Positions 10,905-22,925 of a stretch of DNA of 64,000 bases are shown piece after piece. Within the stretch, counting starts at the first letter, position 1; each line of letters opens with the position of its first letter. The DNA is from Parietaria judaica (taxonomy: Eukaryota > Streptophyta > Magnoliopsida > Rosales > Urticaceae): NCBI GenBank assembly GCA_954871525.1, contig OX940865.1, forward strand, positions 2,542,001-2,606,000, given 5' to 3'. Position numbers and translations under genes: made by a program. The notes under the pieces are model-generated. The model was not told the origin of the DNA and searched no databases. It saw only the letters and a list, made by a program, of their open reading frames with translations.

Positions 10905-11536
10905 GGAAGGTCCAAGCGCTGTCCTCCTACCAGCTAGAGCGGTAGCACTGGAGGAATCCTTGGCCAACTGGAGGAATCGTCGACTCTCCACGGGAAAGTC
11001 CAAGCGGCATCCTACTCCCACCAGCTAGAGCGAAAGCGCCGGAGGAATCGCCGGCTCCTATAGAGAAGGCGCCGGAGAAATCCACGTCTCCACCACCATT
11101 AACTCCAGGCTCATCCAGGCCAGCTAGGAACGGCTCTATCAACGCCTACTTTGAACTACGAGATTACCTGATCGCACTTGGTTGCAAGTTAGGTACGTAG
11201 GCAGCCTCCCCACACTCAGCGAGGCGCGACATCACATCATTATCACCCCCCCCCCTTTCCTAGTCATCGACTGCTCCAGCCACGATCGTTGACCTGCCCT
11301 ACGGAGGTTCTATTTCTCTTTGGTCCCCGACCTATATCCCGAGTCTTAGGACTTTGCGATAACAGGTCGGAGGACCCGGTTCCGGGCCAACGGTAAGCGG
11401 AGGGTCCGATACGTTAGACCCTTCAAGAATAGTGAGTCAAGCATCTAGCCCATGAAAGTCAACAAACGGCGATGGGCTTGGCCCAATATCCATCTTTGGG
11501 CCGCTACAGTATTTGATCCATTTTTCGGTATCAACA
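10905..11536 (+). repeat. Truncated 3' LTR of the decayed Gypsy element
   Basis: It matches 8230-8865 with many substitutions, sharing GAATAGTGAGTCAAGCATC, AAAGTCAACAAACGGCGATG and the terminal TATCAACA. The part of the LTR that would hold the promoter is missing. A run of nine Cs lies near 11247. Confidence 0.75.
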
Positions 11537-11795
11537 AAAGATATAGTGTATAATTGCTGTTAATGCGTAAAATGGCTTTAACTTAGAGTCCGATCCAAGG
11601 TCGGGTCGCGTGTTAGAGCCGGTGAACACCTGGATAACTGAATGCTGAGTCAACGCGGGTTGACTGATGATCGTCAGAGCTATAGGCAAATCTGTCGTCT
11701 TGGATGAGTCTCTGGGCTGTCCTGGGCGATGCTCAGCGAACTTCCCTCGTGGGGGCGAAGTCCGTATCTCGGCGAAGCTCCTCGTCTGGACGAAG

Positions 11796-14445
11796 TGTTG
11801 GACATATGTTTCCTTAAACAAGATATTTATCCATTTGTAAAAGATTATGACAAGTCGCTGAATAAATATGGTACTTATTATGTTAATATTATTATAGTTT
11901 CTAGTATAGTAAAGCAGAATGTTTAATTCCTTAGTTCATAAAGGATGCAATTATGTTATTATTATCACAACAGAGTCAATGTGAGGAAGAATTAATAATC
12001 ATAATAAATGAACTTAAAACGTCTGTGACCTGATTAACTGGGTGGGAGCCCATTAATCGTGTAAGGTCATTAATGTGGCTAAGTGACAATCCTATTCTAG
12101 ATTATGTGTGTGTGTCACACTCACTAGAAGTGCATTAAGTGTGAAGTGTCTTCATACTGGACTGGACCTGACTTAAACTCAAGAAGTTGTCATATAAGAC
12201 CGTCACTCATAACTTGAAGCTGAGCCACAAATAGATGATCAAATGGATATTAGTTCTAAGTCCTGCGTGATCTTGAGTCCGAGCTACAGGCTTGATTGTT
12301 CTTTGATTTAACCGTTTAAGAACACAAGATATACCGCTGTTTCCAACACTAATTTTGGGAACATGATAGTCAGTAGTAAGGGTAGCTTGATCATAGACAT
12401 GAACATCACACAGCTCTTTTCAGAGTCATGATGATTGCCTTGATTGTCAGTGGTGAGAAGTGAGAGGTACCCGTGCGCAACTTATGAATCGAAACCATAA
12501 GTGGGTTGCTCATAATATTACTGACTGAGTCAAGGAGGAAAATGCATTGAGAGGCATTACGGTAAAAACCGCCTGCTCATGTGTGAATTATCAAGTGAAA
12601 GAAAAATAACCCGAATTTGATTGTATCAATGGACACCCTGATGTATAAAGGAAATAATATACACCGTATCACTAAAGAGTGAAGCCTCGGGTCTATAGTG
12701 GAATCACTTCGAGGTTGGACAAACAACTAGCAGTTCGTTGGAGCTTAAGTGATACGGGTCCATGGTCCCAGGATAGCTCCATAACGGATGATACGTACGT
12801 GATTAAAATACATTCTAGATAATGTTTAATCATTTGGCTCGACTTATAAAACTGAAAGGTCTGTGACAGACGTCAGATAGTTTTATCGTCAGCGTGGCAA
12901 AAGTACCATATTTTGGTACACAGAATAAACTGATAAAAATAAAGTTAGAATTTAGATTTTCTATCATCACCACGTTGTTGTAAATTAAATTCTAAGAAAC
13001 TATGCTTATGGTTTGTGATTTATGGATTTTCTAAGTTTATGACTCGGTTCGATAAACTATGAAATTAAATCACATGTCATGAATTTAAATGATGGTGTGG
13101 CATCATGACATTTAATTTGTGATATTGAGATCAGGTTTTATTGATTTAATTTAATTATTAATATCTTATTAATAATTAATTAATAATTAATAGATTTATA
13201 TTAATAAATAATATATATATATTAAATGTGTAAAATTCGAATTAGGGTTTGGATATTCCATATTTGCGGCATAAGTACCAAATGTTTTGGTATTTTAGAA
13301 AACTTCTAAAATCAATTTAATTCATTGGATCGGTTATGATTCAATATCAACCGTTGGATTGAGATAATTGATTTAAACGCTAATGGTAATTCAAAATTGA
13401 TAGCTTGGTGACCAAGCTTAGGTATTTCGAATTTGCTTAACTAATTATATCCGTTGGATCGGTTTTATGATTTAATTTTTACCGTCGGATTAGAAATTAA
13501 TTAATATTATATATATTATATATATAATTCGAATATAATGAGGATAAGAATTCGAATTAGGGTTTTGTTAAAATCCTAGGGTATTTCATTTTATCCTTAA
13601 TTCATTTGATCTACTGGATTGGTTTAAGATTTATTTTAAACCATTGGATCTAGATAATCATTCTACATTTCGAATTTATATATATGATGATAAGATTAAA
13701 TATTTTGATCTTATCATGTATTTATCATTTAATTAAATCCCTGATTAATTACATCCATTGGATTTAGATAAGATTGAATCTGTACCATTGGATTGAAATA
13801 ATTAATTAAATTAAATTAATAGAATTCGAAAATTAGGAGGAAAAATCTCCAATTCGGTTACAGTCTGAGACCTATAAATAGGAGGCTCATTCTACACATT
13901 TTTTACACCTTCCTCAGAGCAAAAACTCGAGCTCTCCCTCTCTCTCTAGGGTATGCGAGTTTTCTGCTTCTGATATCTCTTCTGTTTCAGCTTAGGATAT
14001 AATTTTCTCCGGTAGCTTTAAAAGAACTGTCAGTTAAATTTTACGACGGAGTCCTGCCGGCAAAGCCCACGCTTTGGTACGAGGAGTCCATGAGAATATC
14101 CCGGAAGATCACGAGAGTTTCCCTCAGCATCGGCGAAGCCCTGCTCAAAATCAGAACACGCAGCTGGAATCATCACTGAGGTACGGCCTTATGCATTGGG
14201 TCAATAAATGCAACCATTTACTCCTTTCTATTTATTTCCTATTCGACTAGAATATTAATAATTTTAATGAAATATTAAATTCGTAATATTTATCGGATCT
14301 TGATGAAATGGTAATTGCCCGATATCCGTGCCGTCGGGCCGGTAACAAGTTTTCCGTTTTAAAATAATTTTTTAAATGTTACCGGGACGCCTCAGAGGCT
14401 AATTTTGTTGTAATGAAGTCGGGAATCAAACCCCTATTTCCAACA
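11796..14445 (+). mobile_element. Solo LTR 1 of a 2.7-kb LTR family
   Basis: It begins TGTTGGACATATG and ends CTATTTCCAACA (2650 bp). A perfect 5-bp duplication CGAAG flanks it at 11791-11795 and 14446-14450. It contains TATAAATA at 13873-13880, followed by ACACATTTTTTACACC and a CTCTCCCTCTCTCTC leader, the LTR promoter region. No internal region, primer site or second LTR adjoins it. Closely similar copies are at 15140-17891 (same strand), 43644-46664 and 46900-49653 (opposite strand). Confidence 0.92.
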
Positions 14446-15139
14446 CGAAGTCCTTGTCGTGGAAATGATCTTGATGAATATTCGTGATTTTCCTTCCTTG
14501 GCGAGCTCCTTCGGCGAGGGGAGACTTGTAAAAAAAAGGGTAGATTGGGCCCGTGCCCCGTAGCTTCTGGTTGGGCGAGACTGCCTACGTATCTTAGTTT
14601 ATGAAAATCAGGCCCCACATAGTTCAGATAAGTGATAAATGACGGGTGTCTGGCGATGTGGTTTGACTCGTCGAAATTGCCGATGTTGTTGGCGTGGGGG
14701 TGACCCTTGGCCAGGTGGCCGAGTATTACAGGCATGAGATGTTCTTTATCGACCCCGTTAGTGTAGGCAACCCCGTCAGTGTAGGCGCGCTCGTTGTGAC
14801 GAGGGCCTTATCCCAACGAGGGATGCTCCTTCTTTGTCGACCTCATCGGGGTAGGCGAGGGGGCCTTAACCTAACGAGGGATGCTCCTTCTTAGTCGACC
14901 TCGTCGGGGTAGGCGAGGGCGCCTTAACCTGATGAGGGATGCTCCTTGTTGACCTTGTTGACCTTGTCGGGGTAGGCCAGGGAGCCTTAGCGTAACGAGG
15001 GATGCTCCCTATCGACTCGTCGAACAACTTCTCTTGTCGAGGCTGAGACTCTACTTCTAGAACGATTTCAGCTCTTATTCAAGTCTTTCCTCCTATAGGA
15101 GTGGACGAATTTCTAGAAAGAGAAAGCTAGAGAGAGAAG
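14446..15139. other. Middle piece of the interrupted LTR
   Basis: This GC-richer stretch between the two solo LTRs belongs to the host LTR (11558-18680). It contains the first 58-bp array and no supported gene. It ends in a purine-rich AGAGAGAAG, which supplied the AGAAG duplication of the next insertion. Confidence 0.6.
14770..15010. repeat. 58-bp tandem array, about four units
   Basis: GGATGCTCC recurs at 14821, 14879, 14937 and 15000. The units carry TCGACCTCGTCGGGGTAGGC and GCCTTAACCTAACGAG. The last interval is 63 bp because of a duplicated GACCTTGTT. Confidence 0.85.
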
Positions 15140-17891
15140 TGTTGGACATGTGTGTCCTTAAACAATATATTTATCCATTTGTAAAAGATTATGACAAGTC
15201 GTTGAATAAAGATGGTATTTATTATGTTAATCTTATTATAGTTTCTGTAGAGTAAAATAGAATGTTTTATTCCTTAGCTCATAAAGGATGCAATTATGTT
15301 ATTATTATCACAAAGGAGTCATGTGAGGAAGAATTAATAAACATAATAAATGAACTTAAAATGTCCGTGACCTGATTAACTGGGTGGGAGCCCATTAATC
15401 GGTAAGGTCATTAATGTGACTGAAGTGACAATCCCATTCTGGATTTTGTGTGTGTCAACACTCACTAGAAGTGCATTAAGTATGAAGCGTCTTCATATTG
15501 GACTGGACCTGACTTAAACTCAAGAAGTTTTCATATAAGACCGTCACTGACATCTTGTAGTTGAGTCGCAAAATGATGATCAAATGGATATTAGTTCTAA
15601 GTCCTGAGTGGTCATGAGTCCAAGCTGCTGGCTTGATTGTTCTTTGATTTACCGTTAAAGAACACAAGATATTACCGCTGTTCCCAACACTATTATTTTG
15701 GGAACATGATAGTCAGTAGTAAGGATTGCTTGATCATAGATATGGGCATCACACAGCTCTCTTCAGAGTCATGATGATTCCCTTGATTGTCAGTGGTGAG
15801 AAGTGAGAGGTACCCATGTGCAACTTATGAATCGAAACCATAAGTGGGTTACTCATAATATTATTGGCTGAGTCAAGGATGAAAATGCATTGAGGGGCAT
15901 TACGGTATAAACCGCCTGCTCATGTGTGGGTCATCAAGTGAAAGGACAATAATCGGTATTTGATTGAATCTAATGGATACCCTGCTGTATATAAGGGAAT
16001 AATATATACCGTATCACTAAAGAGTGCAGCCTCGGGTCTATAGTGGAATCACTTCGAGGTTTGACGAACAACTAGCAGTTCGTTGGAGCTTAAGTGATAC
16101 GGGTCCATGGTCCCCAGGATAGCTCCGTAACGGATGATACGTAAGTGATTAAAATACAGTCAGGATAATGTTTAATCATTTGGCTCGACTTATAAAACTG
16201 ACAAGTCTGTGTCAGACGTCAGATAGTTTTATCGATAGCGTGGCAAAAGTATCATATTTTGGTACACGAAAGTAACTGATAAAAAGAAAGTTAGAATTTA
16301 GATTTTCGAACAGCACCATGTTGTTCTAAATTAAATTCTAAGCAACTTTTCTTTTTGGACCAAGTCATTCTGACTTACGGTTTGTGATTTATGGATTTTC
16401 TAAGTTTATGACTCGGTTCGATAAACTATGAAATTAAATCACACGTCACGAATTTAAATGATGGTGTTGCACCATGACATTTAATGTGTGATAAAGAGAT
16501 CAGGGTTTATTAATATAATTTGATTATTTGGATTTAATTATTAATATCTTATTAATAATTAATTAATAATTAAAGGATTTATATTAATAAATAAATAATA
16601 TATATTCATGTATTATATAATGTGTATTTCGAATTAGGGTTTGGAGAAAACAAACCCTAGATAAATTCGAGTAACCAGATTTGAAGATTTTATTTTTGCG
16701 GCATAAGTACCTGATATTTGGTATCTTAGCAAAAACCCTAAAATCAATTTAATCCATTGGATCGGTTATGATTTAGTATCAACCGTTGGATTGAGATAAT
16801 TGATTCAAACCCTAATGTAATTCGAAATTGAAACTTGATGACCAAGTTTAGGTATTTCGAATTTGCTTAATTAATTATGTCCGTTGGATCGGTTTTGAGA
16901 TCTTATCTTTAAACCGTCGGATTAGAAATTAATTAACATTATATATATGATATTAAAATTCGAATAAATATGAGATAAATGTTCGAATTAGGGTTTTGTA
17001 AAACCCTAGGGTATTTGACTTTATCCCTAATTGATTTGATCCATTGGATTGGTTTAAGATTTAATTTTAACCATTGGATCTAGATAATCATTAACAAATT
17101 CGAATTTGAATATATATATATATATATAATATAATTCGAAAATATATAATATGATGATAAATTAAATGTTTTAATTTAATTAAATCCCTGATTAATTATA
17201 TCCATTGGATCTAGATGAGATTGAATCTGGATCATTGGATTGAAATAATTATTTATATTTAATTAAAAGAATTCGAATATTGGGAGGGAAAATCTCAAAA
17301 TCGGTTACAGCTTGAGCCTATAAATAGGAAGCTCATTCTACACATTTTACACACCTCTCCCCAGAGCAAAAACTCGAGCTCTCCCTCTCTCTCTAGGGTC
17401 TGCGAGTTTTCTGCTTCTGATCTCTTTTCTGGTTCGGCTTAGGAGATATTTTTCTCCGGTAGCTTTAAAAGAACCGTCAGTTAAATTTTGCGACAGAGTC
17501 CTGCCAGCGAAGCCCACGCTTCGGTAGCGAGGAATCCAGGAGAATATCCCGGAAGATCACGGGAGTTTCCCTCAGCGCCGGCGGAGCCCTGCCCAAGTCA
17601 GAACGCGCAGCCAGAATCATCAGTTGAGGCACGGCCTTATGCATTGGGTAAATAAATGCGACCATTTACTGCTTTCTATTTATTTCCTGTTCGACTAGAT
17701 TATTAATAATGAATATGAAAATATTAGATTCGAAATATTTATCAGATCTCGTTTTTGTTGTTACCCGATATCCGTGTCGTCGGTCCGATAACAAGATTTC
17801 CGCTTTAAAATGAATTTTTAAATGTTACCGGGACGGCCCGGAGGCTATTATCGAGGTAAAGAAGTCGGCTCGATACCACCGATTTCCAACA
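15140..17891 (+). mobile_element. Solo LTR 2 of the 2.7-kb family
   Basis: It begins TGTTGGACATGTG and ends GATTTCCAACA (2752 bp). A perfect 5-bp duplication AGAAG lies at 15135-15139 and 17892-17896. The TATAAATA is at 17319-17326. It inserted into the same host LTR as copy 1, only about 700 bp away and in the same orientation. Short ORFs in its right end recur in the other copies and show no domain. Confidence 0.92.
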
Positions 17892-18239
17892 AGAAGCTCT
17901 GTAGAAAGCCATGAGTGAATGTGGAAATGAAGAGGGGAATGTTCTATTTATAGGAAAACTAATTCCCTGAAATTGCACATCAGGGGCCTGCGAATTTCTC
18001 TCCTGCATGGAAAGGGTTTGTTGCGGCTCCTAGCCCTGTCGGAGGGCTCGTCGGTGCTTCTTGATTCGTCATTGATGTCTTCTGGTCGTCCGCGAGTTCG
18101 TATGTTGAATCCGGGGGAGTCTAGAGGATTTCCCTGAGATATTCGTGAGCTCGGATCTCCTTGTCGTGTGAAATAATTGTAATCTATTCTTCCGTCAAGC
18201 TGTGACGTGGATGCTTGTCAGACGAATGTCTTTGTAAGG

Positions 18240-18500
18240 TGATGGAACCTCGTGGGCCTTGTCACCTTGTCAGGCAAGGTACTTCGTCAGGCCAAGATTG
18301 TCAGGCCATGGAACCTCGTCAGCTTCGTCGGCCAAAGTACCTCGTCAGGCCGGATTAGTCGGGCCATGGTACCTCGTCGGCTTTGTCGGCAAGGGTCATC
18401 GTCAGGCCGGGTTCGTCGAGCCATGGTACCTCGTCGGCTTCGTCGGCCAAGGTACCTCGTCAGGCCAGGTTCGTCGAGCCATGAAACCTCGTCGAAGACT
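18240..18500. repeat. 58-bp tandem array rich in CTCGTCGG
   Basis: CCATGG or CCATGA recurs at 18306, 18364, 18421 and 18479. The units carry TACCTCGTCGGCTTCGTCGG and CGTCAGGCCGGGTTCGTCG. The period equals that of the array at 14770-15010 in the same host LTR, although the sequences differ. Two overlapping ORFs here are only repeat sequence read in different frames. Confidence 0.85.
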
Positions 18501-18680
18501 TCGTCCTCTTCGTCGTTTTGACTCCAGGCCTCGCCAATGTCTTGGATCGTCGGCCTCAGGTCTTTGACTTTGCTGGTGGACTTTGACTTTTATTGATGAG
18601 CTTTGATGTTTGTCGGTGGGCTTTGACTTTTTGTCAAAAAAAGCCTCAATTTTTATATATTACTAAAACTGGATATAACA

Positions 18681-19560
18681 ATCATTATAATAGAAAATAC
18701 GTCAAACTTAAATATAGGAAATATTATTTTTGAAAATTACATATTACAATGAATAACATAATTATTTCCAAAACTAAAAAATGATAATTAATAGTGAGAG
18801 TTAATTTCGTCTCAAAAAAAATTTGTGGGCATAAATGAATTTTAACAAACTACAAGCAATTCTCGAAGGGTGAGCACTTTTTTGAGCAATTTCATGGGAT
18901 TTTCCATACCTATATATATATATATAATTGTATCTCTGTTCATATTGTAATCATAGAGCAATTTCTAAATGGAAAAATCATATGCATGCAACTTTCTTTT
19001 TATTTAGTAAACGGTTATTTACGTGAAACTGTTTTCACGTAATTTTTGATAATTTTCAAAATTCTACCGTAAAATTTCACCATAGCGTTCGCCGTGGATC
19101 CGCCCATGTATTATGGGCAAGACCCCTATATATTATATATGACATTTACATTCGTTGAAGTCGTAGCAATAGTGGTTAATTGAGCAAAGCCCATCTCGGA
19201 GTATTTTCGGTAGCAGACAGCCTACACCCGTTTAAAAAACAGATAAAAGCCGACTAATTTTCCATTAAAATATGGACAGCACCCGTCCAACTAACTCTGG
19301 GCAGCCCATACCGCTGGCCCAGGCAATGTATCCTCGGCCATTTGCTCGTGTCTTTGAAGTTTGAAGCAACGTATCAGAGATTAGAGCACAGATATCAAAT
19401 ATTGAAATACCTTTTGTTTTATCTAAGTAATTGAGTGGATAGCCAAACCAATTGGACTTCACAAGTAGATCAATAATATATCACCTTCCTATGCAAAACA
19501 AGATAGATAAAAAGCGTCGCGACTCGAACTACAATGTTCCCCATGAAGCCGCCTTTACAT
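18681..19560. other. AT-rich intergenic DNA downstream of CSN1
   Basis: This is the stretch between the LTR complex and the CSN1 stop codon. It would hold the CSN1 3' untranslated region and polyadenylation signals. A short TA run lies near 18913. Nothing else is recognised. Confidence 0.5.
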
Positions 19561-22304
19561 TCACAGTTTCCTCAACGCCTTACTATGGTATTCGTGTTTC
19601 ACAAGGTTCGCTCTCAGCAACATCGATCTAACGTCCCGCTCGAACTCACCTCCTGTCTGTAGAACCCGTTGGAACGTTGAGTTCCTTTGATCGGCGTGTC
19701 TCGCGTAGAGCACCTTGTTCTGGGAGTCAATCTGAGCCTGAAGTCCACAAGCGAATCAGTCATTTGACACGTGCGAAATTGTTACAGGGGAAATCTTTTG
19801 ATGAAAACCGTCAATGATTGGTAATGTTTACAAGTTAAGGGGGAAATCTGCAAAAGAGAGTTTGGGAGGGAAACTACGAGAAAACGACAAGTTCGATTGA
19901 ATACTGTAAATAACTTTTTATTCTTTTTTCCTTCAGAGAAGCTAGAAATGAACAAGAGAAAACGAGAAAGCAAGCTCAACGATACCTGGATCTGATTGTC
20001 GATGATCAAAGCTTCCAGCTCCTTCTCAAGCTCGGTAATGGTGGTCTTAAAAGCATTTGCCATCATGCACAAGTCAACGGATAAAAACGGGTGTGTATAC
20101 TGGATGAGAGCCTTGTTTCGGATTTGGTCATAAAGCGTCTCAACGTGGTCGTGCAAATGAATGTCTAGCATCAGATTTGCCTTTAGATTGCCCAGGTAAT
20201 CCAAACAGGATGCATAGTGACTACATTTAACAGAGACGCAATTCAAAACAAAGGTTTTTACCCATTAACAAAGTTGTCATCACATGTATTAATATATTTC
20301 TAAGTTCTATACAATCCGAAATAGCACGCCAGTCGCCGGGCATGTCACTTGTACAAATAGTGGATAACAGGAAAAAAAAATTATTTCTTAAAGTAGCCAA
20401 TTCGAAATGATGAGCCCAAAGATCTACATGTAAGTTAACAAAACTACAAGGACGTTAGCGAGATTGAGCTCTTTTACCTTGAGTAGAAATCGTTGATAAG
20501 CTCCCTAATTTCAGGCACTAACTCTAAGAAATTCCGGAAGTTAAGATTGTCTATGACTTTGTTCTGCCATTACAAAATATATTATTAGAGAAACGCGAAA
20601 AAAAAAAAAGATAGAATCAGCTGGGAAGAAGATAGTGAGAAGTGAAAAAATTGCCTTCAACTCTGTCCGGTCGAAACTTGCAAGTGCACAAAGCCCGCCA
20701 TAGGTTGCAACATCTTGAGGTGCAATTACTTCATTGTAGTGATTACCCAATTCAGGATTAGTTTCCAAGAACTGCACAGAGCCATAAAGATATGCAAAAA
20801 AATCAGTAATAAGGCGTGAATCGAGAAACCCCAATTACGTATCATATCAAAACCAACTGTGAAAATGTAAGAGAAACAACGGAAGCTTCCATATAAAATA
20901 AGGATTTTTTTAGATAGGAACATCAAAGTTCAATCTATCTTAAAACTATAAAACATACGAACAAATAGAACAGAAAACCATTATACTGCAAACCCGCTTA
21001 GGTCAACCTCAAAGGAGGCCCGCATTGAACAAAATCTTCAAATCCAGTTATTTAATGTGAAGACACGTAAGAGTTATTTCCAAAATACAAACAGAAGAAT
21101 AACAAATTGATAACAGACCTTACGAGCAGCGAGCTTGTACTTTCTGGCCTCCAAGTGAGCCAACCCGGCAGCAGCACGAAGCTTTGCTGTGGTAATTGGA
21201 TCAAGAGCATCCGGTGTTTGCTCAGCTTTGCTAACGTAGCTTGTGACGTGGGTAAACTGACCCAACTCGATGCTAACGAGAATCGAACTCATACACATAT
21301 GTATAATGTGCTTCGATGTCATGCAATAGTCACGAGTCCTGACATAATTCTTAAAAGCATCTGCAAGCGCACCGTGTGCATAGAAAAAATCTCCGAAGTC
21401 ATTATACCCCATTCTTATGCTTTCTTTGATGAGATTTGTCTGCAAACATTTTAAGCAAGGACTTAGCATAGCATCACGGAAGTTCAGGAAATAGAAGTTC
21501 AAGCAATCGAAATTAACACAATCGTAAAGCTGAGAATCGAAGTAATTCAAAGTCATTAAGCAGCAGAAATTGTTGGCAGAAGAAAAAGAAGAAGAGAAGA
21601 ATGATCACACGGATAAACAAATAAAACCAAATTTAACACCGGTATATCCAGTCTGGTGAATCTACCAAATTGGAAAATAAATGAAGAACATGCACAAATT
21701 TACCAATTGTAGCAGAATCATTCAATTTCAATTGCAAAACACAGAAAACAGCAAAAATCAAGACTCACAGAGAATCGAATCCACTGCAATACTAAACAAT
21801 TCCACTCGTTACGCGTAGAATGATGATTCACGCACGGAAAAGCAAATTCAATCGCGACTTGCAGTCAATCGATGAGCATTTCGAGGCAGAAAAACTCACT
21901 CGATAGGCATTGAGCTCGTTCTCGAGCTTTTCCTTCTTCTGGTCAGCCCGGCGCTCGACGGCGTCGCACCAGGCCGAGTCCATTTCGTAGTCAGGACCGA
22001 GGCGACCATCGATCTTGAGCACGACGTCGCGGAAGAGCTGCGTGTTCTCGCCCTTCTTGATCTCGTCGTACGCCATGCGCAGAGCCTCCAGCTGCATCGC
22101 TTGGTTGTCACCGCAGTGGCCGGCGATGAAGATCAGACGCACAATCTTCGTCCGACCGGCGTAGAGCCCCGCGTAGGCCTCCACGTCGAGCTGCTCGCCG
22201 CTGATGATCGCGCGGCTCCGCGCCGCCAGATCCTCGTCGCCGTCGCCGTTGGCGTAGACGTCGTCGTCGATCATGGTCCCCGCGGGCTCGTCCCCGCCGT
22301 CCAT
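19561..22304 (-). CDS. CSN1: COP9 signalosome complex subunit 1 (FUS6/COP11 homologue)
   Basis: Six exons: 22304-21900, 21439-21119, 20771-20655, 20563-20478, 20220-19986 and 19737-19561. They join in frame to 446 residues, close to the ~441 of Arabidopsis FUS6. Diagnostic stretches are [75 protein letters not shown] and the C-terminal ALRKL. An RPN7-like helical repeat region fills roughly residues 80-260, followed by a PCI domain at about 280-390. CSN1 is the PCI subunit of the nuclear COP9 signalosome, which removes NEDD8 from cullins and so tunes SCF-type ubiquitin ligases and light signalling. Four of the five introns are GT-AG. Intron 3 (after TTGAAG, 20654 downward) starts GCAATT and so looks like a GC-AG intron. 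The start is the first in-frame ATG in a GC-rich leader. Confidence 0.97.
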
Positions 22305-22489
22305 GGAGGTCGGTGCTAGGCTAGGGTTTGGCTTCGATGGAGTCTCTCAGTAGAGAAGAGAGTGACAGTCGTTGCTTTCTCTGGTCTCTTTCCTCTGTAG
22401 TCTGCCTGAGACGCCCAAAACGACGTCGTTTATGTATGTGTTTTCTTTCTACAGTTTATATATTTTAATTTGTTATAAAATATTATCAT

Positions 22490-22925
22490 AGCTCTCAAAT
22501 TTAGTTATTTGGAACTTTGCATTATAAATTACTAAACTCATCGTTTTGCGGTGAAAGTCATTAACGTTGTATTTTTGTTGCAAAATACTCTTACAACGTT
22601 AAATGTCACATATTTTGCTACTACTTATGCTTACATTTCATATGGAGCATCTCTCGACCGTCCCCCCGACTGCGCTTTACTGCTCTTGTTCTGGTGATGG
22701 GAGCTACTACGGGCAGTTTTCTGTGTCGGGTAGACGATGGTGACGACGGCGCTAGCCGGTTGCATAACCAAGAGATGCTCACATATGGAATGTAGACAAT
22801 AAGTGACATTTAACCATGCATAGGTGTATTTGCAACAAAAGTATGACATTGGTGACTTTCACTCAAACAATGAGTTTAGCGACTTATCTAGATACTCATA
22901 AGTTTGATGATTTACGCCACAATTC
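22490..22925. mobile_element. Foldback MITE-like element
   Basis: The two halves are long imperfect inverted repeats. Left-arm CTAAACTCAT, GTGAAAGTCA, TTTTTGTTGCAAA and GTTAAATGTCACATATT all reappear as reverse complements in the right half (22780-22910). A unique GC-rich core (22655-22770) lies between. No coding capacity is seen. The exact ends and target duplication could not be fixed. It lies between the divergent CSN1 and PUX genes. Confidence 0.6.

Larger units (their letters stand above)
7747..11536 (+). mobile_element. Decayed Gypsy element with gag only and a truncated 3' LTR
   Basis: The 5' LTR is at about 7747-8865, followed at once by a primer-binding-site-like TTTTGGCGCTAGAAC (8866-8880), a broken gag (9034-10609) and a partial 3' LTR (about 10905-11536). 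The two LTR segments match over several hundred bases, both carrying CCAGCTAGAGCGAAAGCGCCGG and ending near TTTGATCCATTTTTC. No protease, reverse transcriptase or integrase remains. The gag tail runs almost straight into the middle of the 3' LTR, so one deletion probably removed pol and the 3' LTR promoter part. The LTR tail resembles that of the Tat-type element at 1-6486, suggesting related lineages. No target duplication was identified. Confidence 0.75.
11558..18680 (-). repeat. LTR or LTR remnant interrupted by two solo LTRs
   Basis: After removing the insertions 11796-14445 and 15140-17891, about 1.7 kb of GC-richer sequence remains. It opens TGTTAATGCG and closes GGATATAACA, giving TGTTA/TAACA ends. 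On the minus strand a CTATAAATAG (near 17950) precedes a pyrimidine-rich leader, so this looks like a minus-strand LTR. It carries two separate 58-bp arrays. No 5-bp duplication was found at the proposed ends (ATTGC against ATCAT), so the limits are tentative. No coding part of the element is present. Confidence 0.55.

Noticed and set aside
18252..18567. Two ORFs of about 90-100 codons rich in Ser, Arg and Gly
   Set aside because: They are the 58-bp array read in two frames, so the apparent repeats of the protein come from the DNA repeat.
11558..18680. A target duplication for the interrupted LTR
   Set aside because: The flanks ATTGC and ATCAT differ, so complete insertion with these limits is not proven.
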